DNA of 34,215 nucleotides from JBGTIS01 sp041745535 (GTDB lineage Bacteria; Bacteroidota; Bacteroidia; Cytophagales; Cyclobacteriaceae), in NCBI GenBank assembly GCA_041745535.1, contig JBGTIS010000276.1:1-34215 (forward strand), given 5' to 3'. A model generated the notes under the pieces. It was given only the letters and a program-made list of their open reading frames with translations. It did no database searches and was not told where the DNA came from. Made by a program: the position numbers and the translations under genes. Position 1 is the first letter of the stretch, and each line of letters opens with the position of its first letter. Of the stretch, positions 1-10,192 are shown one piece after another.

Positions 1-913
1 GATGAATAAAATAAATTCCGAAGCTATAGTCACCCAAATACCGAAATAAAGGTAGTTTCTTATTTTCCAGTTTATAAAAAATATTAAGATAAACCAGACA
101 AAGCAACGATACTTTCAGTTTTCTGAAATTAAAAGCAACAATTCCTTCAGAAAAAATTTCATGCAAGGTATAAATTTTATATTCAAATATACGCATTAGT
201 TCCAGTGCGGTAATTACCAAATAAACTGCTAATAACGGAACAATCAGTTTCCAGCCCAATCCAGTTAAAAAGTCTTTCCGGTCGCTGGCCCACATGCCAA
301 AAAGGTATATGGGTAAAAAATAAAGGAAAGAACTTAGAATATCAGAATGATAGCCGTAATCGAAAATAAATAACCCTAAAAAGAAAATAACCGGAAACAG
401 GTAGGTGGAATAGCGCCTGTGCGAATAAAATATTACCGGCGCAAGCAGGTAAAAAATGGCAATCATGGGAATAAACCAAAAAGGCCCAAAATGCTTTCCT
501 GTAAATATCATGTAAAAAAACATCCCCACAGAAGGTTCACGGAATGCTTCATGAAACATCGGATGGGTTTCCTGTACAAACAGTTTGTCAGCAATAGGAA
601 TTAAAGACCAAACCAGGTAGGGTAAAATAACATACCGTATTTTTTTAGACAAATAGTCGCCATGATTAAATTTCTTTTTACTGATATGTTGGAACAGAAA
701 TCCGGAAATAAAGACAAATATGATTGTACCACTCTCAAATAAAGAAAAGAAAACTTCCCGTGAAAAAACATTCTTTCCCCACCCAATTTCATGTTCTCCG
801 CAGTGAAACAAAACTATATACAATATTGCCAATCCACGAAGATTATGAATGTAGGTAAGATATCCGGATTTGGCCATGCCAACTGTTTTTAGACGATCTT
901 TAACTTGAACCAT
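1..913 (-). CDS. Acyltransferase family 3 membrane protein, partial (C-terminus beyond window)
   Basis: Reading the minus strand from the ATG at 913 gives 304 codons open to the window edge. The protein is very hydrophobic, with repeated membrane segments. Near the N-terminus it has NLRGLAILYIVLFH, the R-x10-H signature of acyltransferase family 3 (Arg26, His37), and the visible end reads LGDYSFGIYFIH, as in late helices of this family. These inner-membrane enzymes move acyl groups onto sugars or glycolipids outside the cytoplasm; the acceptor cannot be told here. A second in-frame ATG at 877 would give MAKSGYL and is attractive because a promoter-like element lies only 11 bases upstream of 913. 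The gene lies downstream of the giant T9SS protein on the same strand, 85 bases away. The family is clear; the start and substrate are not. Confidence 0.85.
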   Translation of the reverse strand, partial: MVQVKDRLKTVGMAKSGYLTYIHNLRGLAILYIVLFHCGEHEIGWGKNVFSREVFFSLFESGTIIFVFISGFLFQHISKKKFNHGDYLSKKIRYVILPYLVWSLIPIADKLFVQETHPMFHEAFREPSVGMFFYMIFTGKHFGPFWFIPMIAIFYLLAPVIFYSHRRYSTYLFPVIFFLGLFIFDYGYHSDILSSFLYFLPIYLFGMWASDRKDFLTGLGWKLIVPLLAVYLVITALELMRIFEYKIYTLHEIFSEGIVAFNFRKLKVSLLCLVYLNIFYKLENKKLPLFRYLGDYSFGIYFIH

Positions 914-924
914 AATTAAAGGGG

Positions 925-932
925 CAAACTTA
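925..932 (-). promoter_or_regulatory. Possible -7 promoter element TAAGTTTG
   Basis: On the minus strand this reads TAAGTTTG, an exact match to the Bacteroidota -7 consensus TAnnTTTG. It would give an almost leaderless transcript for the 913 start, or a leader of about 40 bases for the 877 start. No convincing -33 TTG was seen at the expected distance. Confidence 0.3.
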
Positions 933-998
933 ATAAGGGTTTTGGATTTTTACCTTTTTTTCACGGAAATAGGTTAACATTGGAATATTTTAATAACA

Positions 999-3900
999 CT
1001 ATTCCGAAATTAATAATCGCTTTGTGATAATATTTTGCTGTTGCCGGGATTTTACCAGATACATCCCCTGTGGCAAGTGCCTGCAATCGGTAATCAGGAT
1101 GCCTTTTGAAAAATCTTCCACACCAAATGTTTTTTCATAATACTGTTTTCCAACAATATCAATAATGGCGATGGTAATAGCACTTTCTTTATCTGAAGTA
1201 TCAAATTTAACCCGGATGTTGTCATTGGTCGCAGGATTAGGATACAGCACCATTTCAAATTTCGCTTCAAAATCATTCAGGTTCAATGAAACTATTTTTG
1301 AATAAGCGAATATGCCATCAAAGTCGGTTTGTTTAATCCTGTAATATACAAGGGTATAAGGAGGATGCTGATCGGTAAATTTATATTGTAAGATTTGATT
1401 GCTGTTACCAGCGCCTTTGAGGGTACCAATGGCATCAAAGTGGGTTCCATCCATAGACCTTTCAACAGTAAAGACATCGTTGTTAATTTCATTTGCCGTA
1501 GACCAGGACAAAATCACTTTTCCATTCAGATTTTTGGCTGAGAAATCAAGAAATTCAACCGGCTGCGCGCTTTCAGGATAGCCAAGCGGCGCGCTGGGTT
1601 CAGATTGATTGCCCTGTCCATCTACCGCTACTACCGTAAATTCGTAATACTGACCTTCTATTACGGGAATCGTAACAGCAGGGTCTGCACCCATAGCAGA
1701 TAAAGTACGCGAATTGCCATTTCCTGTAATCTCAAGGCTGGTCAGAAACACACCTCTATCATATACATCGTATCTCACAACGCCAATATTATCAGTAGAG
1801 GCCTTCCAACTCAGGATCACATCATCACCTACTGGAGTGGCTACTAAGTTCGTTGGACTGGAAGGAGCTTCTCGGTCAGCAATTGAGGATGCCGCAATTA
1901 CCAGGGTGTTAATATATCCGAATATAGCAGTGCTTTGCTTGTTCAAACCCATAAAAACATTATTAAATTCGCCAGGTACCACTTCATTAATACTTACCGT
2001 ATTTGCGGTATTGTAAGAAGCATTCAGGGTAACGGTACTGTTGCCGATGGTATAATCCGTCTTTCGGTTTCCGTTCCCATCTCTGCTGGCAAAAATTATA
2101 AAGTTATACTGCTCCAACTGGCTCAGGTTACCTATTTTAAATTCAGCCTCATCGGTACCCTCACCATCTTCCAGATAAAAACTAGTAGACATAGCAGCAG
2201 CAGGGTAAATCCCGGTAGTCATCCCTAACTCGTTTCCATCCATAAAGCCATTGGTAATGGTAATGTCAACATTAGTATTCGCTCCCGAATCATCTTTTAA
2301 ATTAGTTAGGTCATTTCCTTCAAAAGGATCTTTGCTGAAATTATTCCAGGGGGCAGGCGCACCGGCAATACCATTTCTGTTAAAATTGATGGCTAGATAA
2401 TATGCGGTAGTTCTCGCGTAAGCCTCACCTGAGAATTCTGATGTTTTTGCGCTTACCGCATTAATTGCCCTGATTTTATAATAGTATCCATAATTGCTTT
2501 CTAAACCTTCGTCAGTATAATTTCTAGCATTTGTAGCAGTAGAATAAATTAATTCATAAGGAGCATTAATCCCGTTGGCTCTGTATATTTCAAAACCGGT
2601 TTCATCTGCCGAATTGTCTTTCCAGGCCAGTTCAACCGCGGTTTTTGACAGGTGTTTGGCCTTTGCCATTAAATTGGTTGGGGAAGGTAGCGTACCATCA
2701 TTATCAAAAGCGTAAATAAGCATAGCATTCAGAAATCCTGAAACCGCCCCTGAACTTGCGGCTACCGCAATGGTTACTTTTCCGCTTGCGGTTGGCACCA
2801 CACTATTAATTTGTACCGTTTGGCTTGTATTATAAACCGCGTTCAAAGTTACCTTAGTGCCATTTATGGTATAATCTGTACGCTTTACTGAATTATCTGA
2901 ACTGCCATCTACACTTCCTAAAAACTCAAAATTGTAGCGCATAGCAGGATTAAGACCTGCGATTTCCATGTTCACAGTTCCAGTCGCGGCATTTACATAC
3001 CAGGTTGATTTCAGCACGTCATCAGGGTAGATACCACTGTTCGCACCCGTATTCATGCCATTGGTGTTTGAACCTGACCAGGATTGATTAAGTGCAATAC
3101 TTATTCCTGTATTGGCGCCGGACGCGTTTTTTAAATTAGTAACTGTAGCACCGGCATTGGGTAGAATGCTGAAGTTATTCCAAGGGGCACTCACTATATT
3201 TCCACGATCGAAGTTAACGTATACAACTTCATTCACTGTACTATCAACCACACTGATGATAAAACTTGCTGTGTTGCTGTCTCCATCGGTATCTGTAGCC
3301 GTAATAGTAACCAGGTATTGATTATTCTCATGACTGGAGCCCGGACTCATGGTGAGGGTACCGATGCCGTTTGCGCCTTCATTGATGGTAAAGGCAGCAA
3401 AGCTGGGAAGACCGGAAGCTTCCAGGGTAATGGCATCTCCTTCCAGGTCATTAGCGGAAATAATAAGTTCCTTGGTAGTATTACTTTTCAATATTTGTGC
3501 TTCAATCGCATTAACAACAGGAGGATTATTTAATGTAGTTACTTCAATTATTTCGGTGTACTCAGAAGCACCATTACTATTGAATGCTCTTACTTTATAA
3601 TAATAGTTGGTTTTTCCATTCAAATTACTGGTATCTGAATATCCTGTAACATTCAGGAGGGTGGAAGCAATCAGATTAAATGTTCCTGATATTGAGGAAG
3701 CTCTGTAAATCTCAAATCCTGTTTCATTGTATGAGTTATCCTGCCAGTTCAAACTTATCTTTGACTCAGCTACAGCTGTTCCATTTAACAAACTAGGGGC
3801 AATGGGTGGCGTTCCGTCATCATAGTAGGCATCAATTACCAGGGCATTAATAAGCGCCTGTATGGCAGTTTGTCCATTTACGGTTGCTTTGGTAACTGTG

Positions 3901-6900
3901 ATATTAATTTCACCATTTTCATCTGGTACCAGATCATTCAAATGTGCGATATTATTCGTGTTCATATTTGGATCGGTGAGCACAGTTTCCCCATTTACAG
4001 TAAAAGAAGTAAATCTGGCAGCATCATTTTTCGCAATACTGGTAAAAAAGGTGAAATTATAGGTTAATACAGCATTGAGTCCGTCTATTTTTATGGTTTG
4101 ACTGGTTCCGGAGTTGAACCTGAAAAAGTGACGGCTTACCAGGTCAGGATATACGCCTGAGTTATCACCAGTGTTCATTCCATTGTTATTTCTGAACCAG
4201 TTGGAACCCACCATTGTGATACCAATTCCGCTGAGATCGCCTGAATTATCAATCAAATTACCAAAACGCTCATTGGCGACAGGATTACTGCTTTTGGTTG
4301 GATTCCAACCAGTGGGTGTATTGGCAGCATCCGCGCCAAAGTTTACAGCAACCGTATAACTTCTTTTTATACCGGTTACGGTAATATCAAATTGCTGCTC
4401 AACCAATCCTCCTTTTCCGTCATTGGCTACCACAATAATTCCGGAATAGAACCTAGCATCACCCACCACAGGCCTCAGTTCCAACGTAGCTGTGCTATTT
4501 CCATGATCAATAAGGGTAGCGAAAGCAGGTAAATTACCAGAAGAAAAACTGATTACATCACCGGTGTCCTGATCTGTGGCTGTAATTAACAGAAACTTAT
4601 TCTCGCCTTCAGCCAATTCCTGGTCAGCAATTGGCGCTAACACTGGATTGTAATTTTCGCTTACAGTAATATTGAATGTTTCGGTGCTGATACCACCGAA
4701 ATTATCCTGAGCTGTAATTTCAAAATTATAAACAGTACCTGCTTCAGCAATGTCACGTGCCGGAAACACCAGGGTAGCCGTTCCATCGCCATTATCTGTA
4801 AAAGTCACAAAGGCAGGTTTTACCGTAGCAGCTATAGCAATCAAATCCTGATCGTTATCGCTTACCGACACATGTATGGTTAGTTCCTCATCGTAACGGG
4901 CGGTCCGGTTTGGAATGTCCTGTATCACCGGAACAGAATTAGGTGTGGTACTGCTGGCTTCGTTTGAATAAGCAGAAAACCCACCCTCGTTCAATGCCCG
5001 GATTACATAATAATAAGAAGAGTGGGCATATAAATCGGTATTGCTATAGGCAATCGCATTCGCTTCAGTTTCATGAATTTTGATGTAAGGTCCTCCGGCA
5101 GTAGTACTTCTGAATATCTCAAAACCAGTTTCATTATCAGCCAGATCCTCCCAATTCAGATTTATCGATAGATCAGGCTGTACCGTAGCGGTAAGATTAG
5201 CAGGAATGGCAGGCACCGAAGGCGCTGATAAGGTGGTAGCACTTACCACATTGGTATAGGCAGACTCACCTCCCGCGCTAATGGCTTTCAATTTATAATA
5301 ATAAGTAGTATTGCTTTGTAAGCTGGTACTACTGAAACTGGTAGTGCCCGTTGCCGTTGTATGAATGATGACAAAAGGACCACCTGCGTTCAGCGCACGA
5401 TATACTTCAAAAGCCGCTATGCCACTACTGTTATCCTGCCAGATAAGACCAATTTCTTTAAAAGAAACAGCACTGGCAGCCAGATTGGTGGGAATTGCTG
5501 GCGGAGCTGTGGTAAATTCGCCCACAAAAGCTTCATCAGGAATGATTTGCTTATTAATTTCCGGACCCTGGTAACTTACCTGAAATACCTCACCTCCTCC
5601 ATTTTCGAAGAACAAGGCTTTGAAGGGATACACGCTTGCCGTTAATGTAATTTGACCTGATTTTTCTCTTGGTCCGTGAGGGCTGTCATTGTTTACAACC
5701 TGCTGGTTATTAATATACAGTTTACTACCATCATCAGAATTTGTATAAAAAGTATAGGTACCGCTAGTCGGAATCCTGATAAATCCTTCAAATACAAACG
5801 CAAAGTTATCATCCTGCTCGCGGGGCGATAAGGTAATATTGGTTACTTTACCAGTTTTGATCAGCTCACTGGTTTCTATTTGAGAAACGTAATTAAGCCC
5901 TTCATGGTGATAATATTTATAATCAAGTCCACTGTTGACCGCCGCGCCGGTTACCTGATTACTGTAGGATGAATAATTGCCGGCAATATCTTTTGCCCTT
6001 ACTGTAAAATTATACAAAGATCCGGCAGTTAGGCCCTCCACCAGAAAGTTAGTCTGACTAGTGACTCCTATCAGCACACCTTTTTTATATACTTCATATT
6101 CAGATACCCCTACATTATCAGTAGAAGCAACCCACAATAAATGAATACTATTATCGGTAGAATAAGTAATTTCAAGATTACCCGGCGCGGTAGGTGGCTC
6201 ATTATCTAACAAAGTTTTAGAATTAGCCTCCACATAAGAAGATCCGCCACCATTATTATAGCCTCTTAACCGATAATAGTAAGTTTTACCGGAACCCAGG
6301 TTTGCATCGGTGTAAGTTGCCACATTAGCACCTGTAACTTTTACAAGTGAGAAAGGACCGGTTATTTTACTGGATCGGTAAATTTCAAATCCGGTCTCAT
6401 TGTTCGAGCGGTCATTCCACAGCAGTTGAATACTGGTTTCTGATAAAGTGTTCGCGAAAAAATTATCAGGGGCAACAGGACCATTCGTGCCATTTACCGA
6501 TACATAAGTCGGAGTAGATAAGTCGCTGTAGCAACCGCCGGTCTCTTTTACCGAAACCGCATAGGAACCAGGTTGGGCTACTAAAATTTTTTGTGTATTC
6601 TGACCGGTAAATACTGAGTTTTTGGCCCACATATAACCTTCGTAATTGGTAGAAGCAGCCAATTCAACACTGGTACTTCCATCAAGGCCAGGCAAAGCCG
6701 TACTTCCATTGACCACAATAGAAGTAACCGGCGTAGGAGGTTGATTCCTGTTAATATCCACAGGCTCTGACCATTCTGTCCAAATGGTACCGCGTCTGAA
6801 TCTTACACGGTAGAGGCCCACATCGTTAATTACAATTTCATTTGAGGTTGCGCCGGAAATAATAACTCCATTCTTTTGCCACTCATAAGCATTAAATCCT

Positions 6901-8258
6901 TGTGTAATTCCTAACCGTACATTAATTACATCGTCTTCACAAAATTGTGTTCTGCCGAAATACACCAGTATACTTAGTTTGCTGTACCGCATAAAGAATG
7001 GGAAAAAGTCTGGCTCTCTGTACATGGTGGACCAGGTATTGTGTCCTTTGGTTTCATAGAAAGAATATATGATGTTGGCGCCTACATTTTTAAGGGCGGC
7101 ATACATGGCATTGCCTTCATCCGGTGTAGGGTTACTATCGCGACCACCTTGCGATGACCACATAGGAAGATGAATGCTATTGTTGATCACATTATTTAAC
7201 TTTCCTAAAGGCGCTGATGACATAGGAACCATGGTTGCAAAAACTCTTGGGTAACCCGCGCCTAATCGCCAGGCAGCAGTACCACCGGCCGATAATCCAT
7301 GCACATGTACTTTGTCTTCATCAATACGCTCTGAAGCGATCAGAAGCGATACAATATCTTTTACACGGTTTACATTGGACCAGCTTTCGCTTTGTGTTTG
7401 GGGGAAAATAACAAATCCCTCGAATTCAATTATTTCCTTTAGCTTATTGGGATTGGGCTTTTGCCGCTCTAATCTAATTTCATTGTCTATGGTAAGATAA
7501 AGCTGTCCCAGTACAGCATCTCTGTGCTCTTCTCCCCCATGTTTTAGCTGAAAATCATTATCAGTACCTTTCTCACCTTTTCCATGCATCATCAATATTA
7601 ATGGATATTGTTTTCCAGCATTTTCGGGTAATTCATACCCCTTTGGAAACATGACTCTGAAAGGCATCTGGTCGGCACTGTAATTATATACATACGGGCG
7701 AAATGGAGAAGTATCCCAGCTATCAATCACAGGGGTGTATTTCCAGGTTCCTATGGTTCCGGCAGTTGGCAGGGCTGACAACTCAGAGGTAATGGTTACC
7801 TGATCGGAACTGGTAGCGCCCAGGTTATCGGTTACCGTAAGTTTGAACACATAATTACCGACTGCATAAATACCACTCACAGTAGTAATAACCTCGTTCG
7901 GTGTGTTGATCACCACACTGGAAGGTTTTGGCGTGTTATTGTTACTGGTAGTTATAGGCCACGCTATTAATTCCCACTTATAAGTGGTGATAAATCCGGG
8001 GGAAGCCGTACTTAATGAGCCATTCAAATTTACCGAATTACCAGCAGTCGATTGGTCAGGTCCAGCATCAGCGATAGGATTTGCACTATTTAATGAAAGC
8101 TTCTCAGTATTAATTCCATAGGATTGGCTGCTGATCAAAAGCATAACCATGATCAAAAGGCATACTTTATCAGATTTTTTGAATTTCAAACCAAAGAGGC
8201 CCTTTCCAATGGTCATCGGTTGTTTCAATAGAAATATATTGTTTAAAATATTTTTCAT
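999..8258 (-). CDS. Giant T9SS-exported multidomain hydrolase with PKD, FN3, PA14 and Ig-like modules
   Basis: A 2419-residue exported protein. I start at ATG 8258 (MKNILNNIF); a TTG two codons earlier and an ATG at 8216 are alternatives. A long basic n-region precedes a hydrophobic core (about residues 31-44). Order, approximate: PKD/Ig-like (50-160); alpha/beta hydrolase (195-435) with HGLSAGG nucleophile Ser323, Asp374 in GGRDSNP and His406 in KGHNTW; Ig-like region; two FN3 (595-771); PA14 (777-913); two FN3; two cadherin/putative-Ig repeats (1109-1298); then three copies of a roughly 175-residue module (1298-1480, 1677-1854, 1952-2125), each followed by FN3. The C-terminal 90 residues with YPNPATND are a T9SS type A sorting domain. 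It is probably a surface or secreted carbohydrate/ester hydrolase; the intact triad argues for activity, but the substrate is unknown. It ends in TAG. Confidence 0.9.
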   Translation of the reverse strand: MKNILNNIFLLKQPMTIGKGLFGLKFKKSDKVCLLIMVMLLISSQSYGINTEKLSLNSANPIADAGPDQSTAGNSVNLNGSLSTASPGFITTYKWELIAWPITTSNNNTPKPSSVVINTPNEVITTVSGIYAVGNYVFKLTVTDNLGATSSDQVTITSELSALPTAGTIGTWKYTPVIDSWDTSPFRPYVYNYSADQMPFRVMFPKGYELPENAGKQYPLILMMHGKGEKGTDNDFQLKHGGEEHRDAVLGQLYLTIDNEIRLERQKPNPNKLKEIIEFEGFVIFPQTQSESWSNVNRVKDIVSLLIASERIDEDKVHVHGLSAGGTAAWRLGAGYPRVFATMVPMSSAPLGKLNNVINNSIHLPMWSSQGGRDSNPTPDEGNAMYAALKNVGANIIYSFYETKGHNTWSTMYREPDFFPFFMRYSKLSILVYFGRTQFCEDDVINVRLGITQGFNAYEWQKNGVIISGATSNEIVINDVGLYRVRFRRGTIWTEWSEPVDINRNQPPTPVTSIVVNGSTALPGLDGSTSVELAASTNYEGYMWAKNSVFTGQNTQKILVAQPGSYAVSVKETGGCYSDLSTPTYVSVNGTNGPVAPDNFFANTLSETSIQLLWNDRSNNETGFEIYRSSKITGPFSLVKVTGANVATYTDANLGSGKTYYYRLRGYNNGGGSSYVEANSKTLLDNEPPTAPGNLEITYSTDNSIHLLWVASTDNVGVSEYEVYKKGVLIGVTSQTNFLVEGLTAGSLYNFTVRAKDIAGNYSSYSNQVTGAAVNSGLDYKYYHHEGLNYVSQIETSELIKTGKVTNITLSPREQDDNFAFVFEGFIRIPTSGTYTFYTNSDDGSKLYINNQQVVNNDSPHGPREKSGQITLTASVYPFKALFFENGGGEVFQVSYQGPEINKQIIPDEAFVGEFTTAPPAIPTNLAASAVSFKEIGLIWQDNSSGIAAFEVYRALNAGGPFVIIHTTATGTTSFSSTSLQSNTTYYYKLKAISAGGESAYTNVVSATTLSAPSVPAIPANLTATVQPDLSINLNWEDLADNETGFEIFRSTTAGGPYIKIHETEANAIAYSNTDLYAHSSYYYVIRALNEGGFSAYSNEASSTTPNSVPVIQDIPNRTARYDEELTIHVSVSDNDQDLIAIAATVKPAFVTFTDNGDGTATLVFPARDIAEAGTVYNFEITAQDNFGGISTETFNITVSENYNPVLAPIADQELAEGENKFLLITATDQDTGDVISFSSGNLPAFATLIDHGNSTATLELRPVVGDARFYSGIIVVANDGKGGLVEQQFDITVTGIKRSYTVAVNFGADAANTPTGWNPTKSSNPVANERFGNLIDNSGDLSGIGITMVGSNWFRNNNGMNTGDNSGVYPDLVSRHFFRFNSGTSQTIKIDGLNAVLTYNFTFFTSIAKNDAARFTSFTVNGETVLTDPNMNTNNIAHLNDLVPDENGEINITVTKATVNGQTAIQALINALVIDAYYDDGTPPIAPSLLNGTAVAESKISLNWQDNSYNETGFEIYRASSISGTFNLIASTLLNVTGYSDTSNLNGKTNYYYKVRAFNSNGASEYTEIIEVTTLNNPPVVNAIEAQILKSNTTKELIISANDLEGDAITLEASGLPSFAAFTINEGANGIGTLTMSPGSSHENNQYLVTITATDTDGDSNTASFIISVVDSTVNEVVYVNFDRGNIVSAPWNNFSILPNAGATVTNLKNASGANTGISIALNQSWSGSNTNGMNTGANSGIYPDDVLKSTWYVNAATGTVNMEIAGLNPAMRYNFEFLGSVDGSSDNSVKRTDYTINGTKVTLNAVYNTSQTVQINSVVPTASGKVTIAVAASSGAVSGFLNAMLIYAFDNDGTLPSPTNLMAKAKHLSKTAVELAWKDNSADETGFEIYRANGINAPYELIYSTATNARNYTDEGLESNYGYYYKIRAINAVSAKTSEFSGEAYARTTAYYLAINFNRNGIAGAPAPWNNFSKDPFEGNDLTNLKDDSGANTNVDITITNGFMDGNELGMTTGIYPAAAMSTSFYLEDGEGTDEAEFKIGNLSQLEQYNFIIFASRDGNGNRKTDYTIGNSTVTLNASYNTANTVSINEVVPGEFNNVFMGLNKQSTAIFGYINTLVIAASSIADREAPSSPTNLVATPVGDDVILSWKASTDNIGVVRYDVYDRGVFLTSLEITGNGNSRTLSAMGADPAVTIPVIEGQYYEFTVVAVDGQGNQSEPSAPLGYPESAQPVEFLDFSAKNLNGKVILSWSTANEINNDVFTVERSMDGTHFDAIGTLKGAGNSNQILQYKFTDQHPPYTLVYYRIKQTDFDGIFAYSKIVSLNLNDFEAKFEMVLYPNPATNDNIRVKFDTSDKESAITIAIIDIVGKQYYEKTFGVEDFSKGILITDCRHLPQGMYLVKSRQQQNIITKRLLISE

Positions 8259-8760
8259 GTCCAAAGACGTAATTGCTTTCTTATGTAATATTCTATTTAT
8301 TATTAAACGTAAAAATAGTTAAATATTGTATTAATACAAAATATTATAATAACATTATTATTTAAAATTTATCCTTAAATATTCGTATCAGACAGGTTAG
8401 AATAAAAAGGATAGGGTTTTAAAGGGGGGAATAATATTGGATGGCTATAAAAACTCCCTGCCAAAGCAACATCAAAAGAAATTCATGAAGGAAGAGCGGA
8501 GATTTATCCTAATAAAATATTTATTGTACTATTGAAATAGTACACCTGTGGAAAATAAAATAAAAACGGGTCGTTTTAAATTAATTTATTAAAAAAATCG
8601 CACACCACACACCTAATTGTTAAACTCTTTGTGAAAAAATTAATGAGAATAACAGGCATTTTATGGTGTAAGTTTTCTGGTTTGCTTCAACCGGATAGAG
8701 AGGAAGAGGTAAACCTATTCAGAAAACATTTCTGCCGGTGTAGATAAAAGAGCGGATACC
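8259..8760. other. AT-rich intergenic region upstream of the giant T9SS gene
   Basis: About 500 bases with no convincing gene. It must hold the promoter of the giant minus-strand gene, but I found no exact TAnnTTTG on that strand. The one clear structure is the perfect inverted repeat at 8525-8544, described separately. A 16-codon plus-strand frame (ATG near 8485) runs into the repeat and is not supported as a gene. Confidence 0.5.
8525..8544. repeat. Perfect inverted repeat, possible BlaI-type operator
   Basis: The sequence TGTACTATTGAAATAGTACA has 8-base perfect arms around TGAA. It has no T-run on either side, so it is not a typical terminator. Its core ACTA-N6-TAGT equals the core of the three dyads in front of the blaI-like gene at 22984. 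It lies 267 bases upstream of the start of the giant T9SS gene and 217 bases beyond the stop of the 8761 acyltransferase. A role as an operator is inference. Confidence 0.5.
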
Positions 8761-9984
8761 TTATTTGTTCTTACTTACACTTTCCACCACGGTTAATCGG
8801 TTTACTTTTTCGCGTTTGCCATGCAGCACTTCACCAATAATGGTGTGACGCACAAAGAAATGGTAGGTGAGCAGGGTGATAAATACCGCAATAAAAGTAA
8901 CTATCCAAAACCTGGAAAATCCAGGCAAATCACTATACAATAAAATTATCTGTAGTACTACCACAATAGGAAGGTGGGCCAAATAAATCCAGTAACAGGC
9001 ATCGGATAAATACCGCATTACTTTGTTTTCAACACTAAAAAACATCTGAAATAATCCTAGCATGCCATATACAAGGAGCCAGGTCTGCAGGGCACCAATT
9101 AAACGGATCAAAAAAGAGGCTGTAAGATGCGAATTTCCCTGTGTGGTTTCATAAATATCAATCAAATACTGTATGGGTACAATCAAAACGGTTCCAATGA
9201 TGAGATACGGCCAGGTAAAAGGAACAAACTTTTCTATATAGTCGTAACTTCGGTGAAGAAACCAGCCAAACAAAAAGAATACTCCATAATACAATAGGTT
9301 TGGTATTTTGGGAAATATGCCTGCATACACCTCAGCTATTGGCGTTGGAAACAGATATAGAATGGCTGTGAGCATCAAGGAAACAAAAATCAGATACACC
9401 GGGTTGGTAACGCATCGCTGAATAAAAGTATCAGTCTTTTCGGAAACGGAAATTTTCATCCGGTCAAACACTCGAATCATAACCAGCATGCCCACATAAT
9501 AAATAATAAGGTAATATAAAAACCAAAGATGCGCCACTCCTAAACTTTTGGACAAGGTTAACCAGCCCAAAATATACCGCCAGGCTTCGTGCATGGCTAC
9601 CTGATGAGAGGAAAGATTAATGATGCGGCTTTCGTAATAAACAAATGGGGCATTGGTTAAAGGTACAATTACCAAAAGACTAACGACAAAAGGAATAACA
9701 ATGCGCTTAAACCGGTGCACCACAAAAGCATGTTCGCCAATTTTCAGGAACAGCAAACGGGCAAAAAAACCGGCAACCAGATAAAACAACTGCATTCTAA
9801 ACGCATGAATCCAGTGGTAGGTTAAATCAAACCCAATGGAATGGAAGGTATTATCTACCGGCCAGCCGGCCCGGGGGTGAATCTGGTAGGATATGGCGGC
9901 GTGCAATATAATTCCTAATAACATAGCGATGGTACGCAGGGCGTCCATGCTGTGCAGTCGTCTGCTTTTGGCTATTCTATTCAT
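8761..9984 (-). CDS. Acyltransferase family 3, OpgC/MdoC-like membrane protein
   Basis: A 407-residue polytopic membrane protein with about ten hydrophobic segments. The N-terminal MDALRTIAMLLGIILHAA holds the family-3 R-x10-H pair (Arg17, His28) and resembles OpgC/MdoC, the protein that succinylates periplasmic glucans in proteobacteria. Length and layout fit the family (about 380-400 residues). By analogy it transfers an acyl group across the inner membrane to a glycan; the actual acceptor is unknown. The start is the ATG at 9984 right after an in-frame basic leader MNRIAKSRR. It is separated from the giant T9SS gene by about 500 bases, so it may be transcribed alone. It is the second family-3 acyltransferase in the first 10 kb. 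The symbol is withheld because osmoregulated glucans are not established here. Confidence 0.85.
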   Translation of the reverse strand: MNRIAKSRRLHSMDALRTIAMLLGIILHAAISYQIHPRAGWPVDNTFHSIGFDLTYHWIHAFRMQLFYLVAGFFARLLFLKIGEHAFVVHRFKRIVIPFVVSLLVIVPLTNAPFVYYESRIINLSSHQVAMHEAWRYILGWLTLSKSLGVAHLWFLYYLIIYYVGMLVMIRVFDRMKISVSEKTDTFIQRCVTNPVYLIFVSLMLTAILYLFPTPIAEVYAGIFPKIPNLLYYGVFFLFGWFLHRSYDYIEKFVPFTWPYLIIGTVLIVPIQYLIDIYETTQGNSHLTASFLIRLIGALQTWLLVYGMLGLFQMFFSVENKVMRYLSDACYWIYLAHLPIVVVLQIILLYSDLPGFSRFWIVTFIAVFITLLTYHFFVRHTIIGEVLHGKREKVNRLTVVESVSKNK

Positions 9985-10192
9985 GTATGAACCTGTATGC
10001 TAATCTTATCAATCTGTACATAATACAGAATGCAAATTTTAAACATTTTTATACAATTTGACTGCCAATTCAATAAAAAATTAAATAAGCAGATTCTTTT
10101 CAGCAAGCAGCCTGAAATAAGCTATAATTACTAAAGTTTCTGAACGACTATGATATGGGTCTTCAATTTATGATTGAGGCTATAATCGCTGA

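Noticed and set aside
419..792. Small open frames at 419-604 (+) and 601-792 (-)
   Set aside because: Both overlap the real acyltransferase frame that runs off the left edge.
1500..6500. CRISPR-like or tandem DNA repeats in the giant gene
   Set aside because: The repetition is at protein-domain level (FN3 and the 175-residue module); DNA copies are diverged and spaced by hundreds of bases.
1399..7500. Many plus-strand open frames opposite the giant T9SS gene
   Set aside because: They are antisense shadows with no domain pattern inside a clearly coding minus-strand frame.
8259..8264. TTG start two codons before ATG 8258 for the giant protein
   Set aside because: A normal ATG follows almost at once; the TTG adds nothing recognisable.
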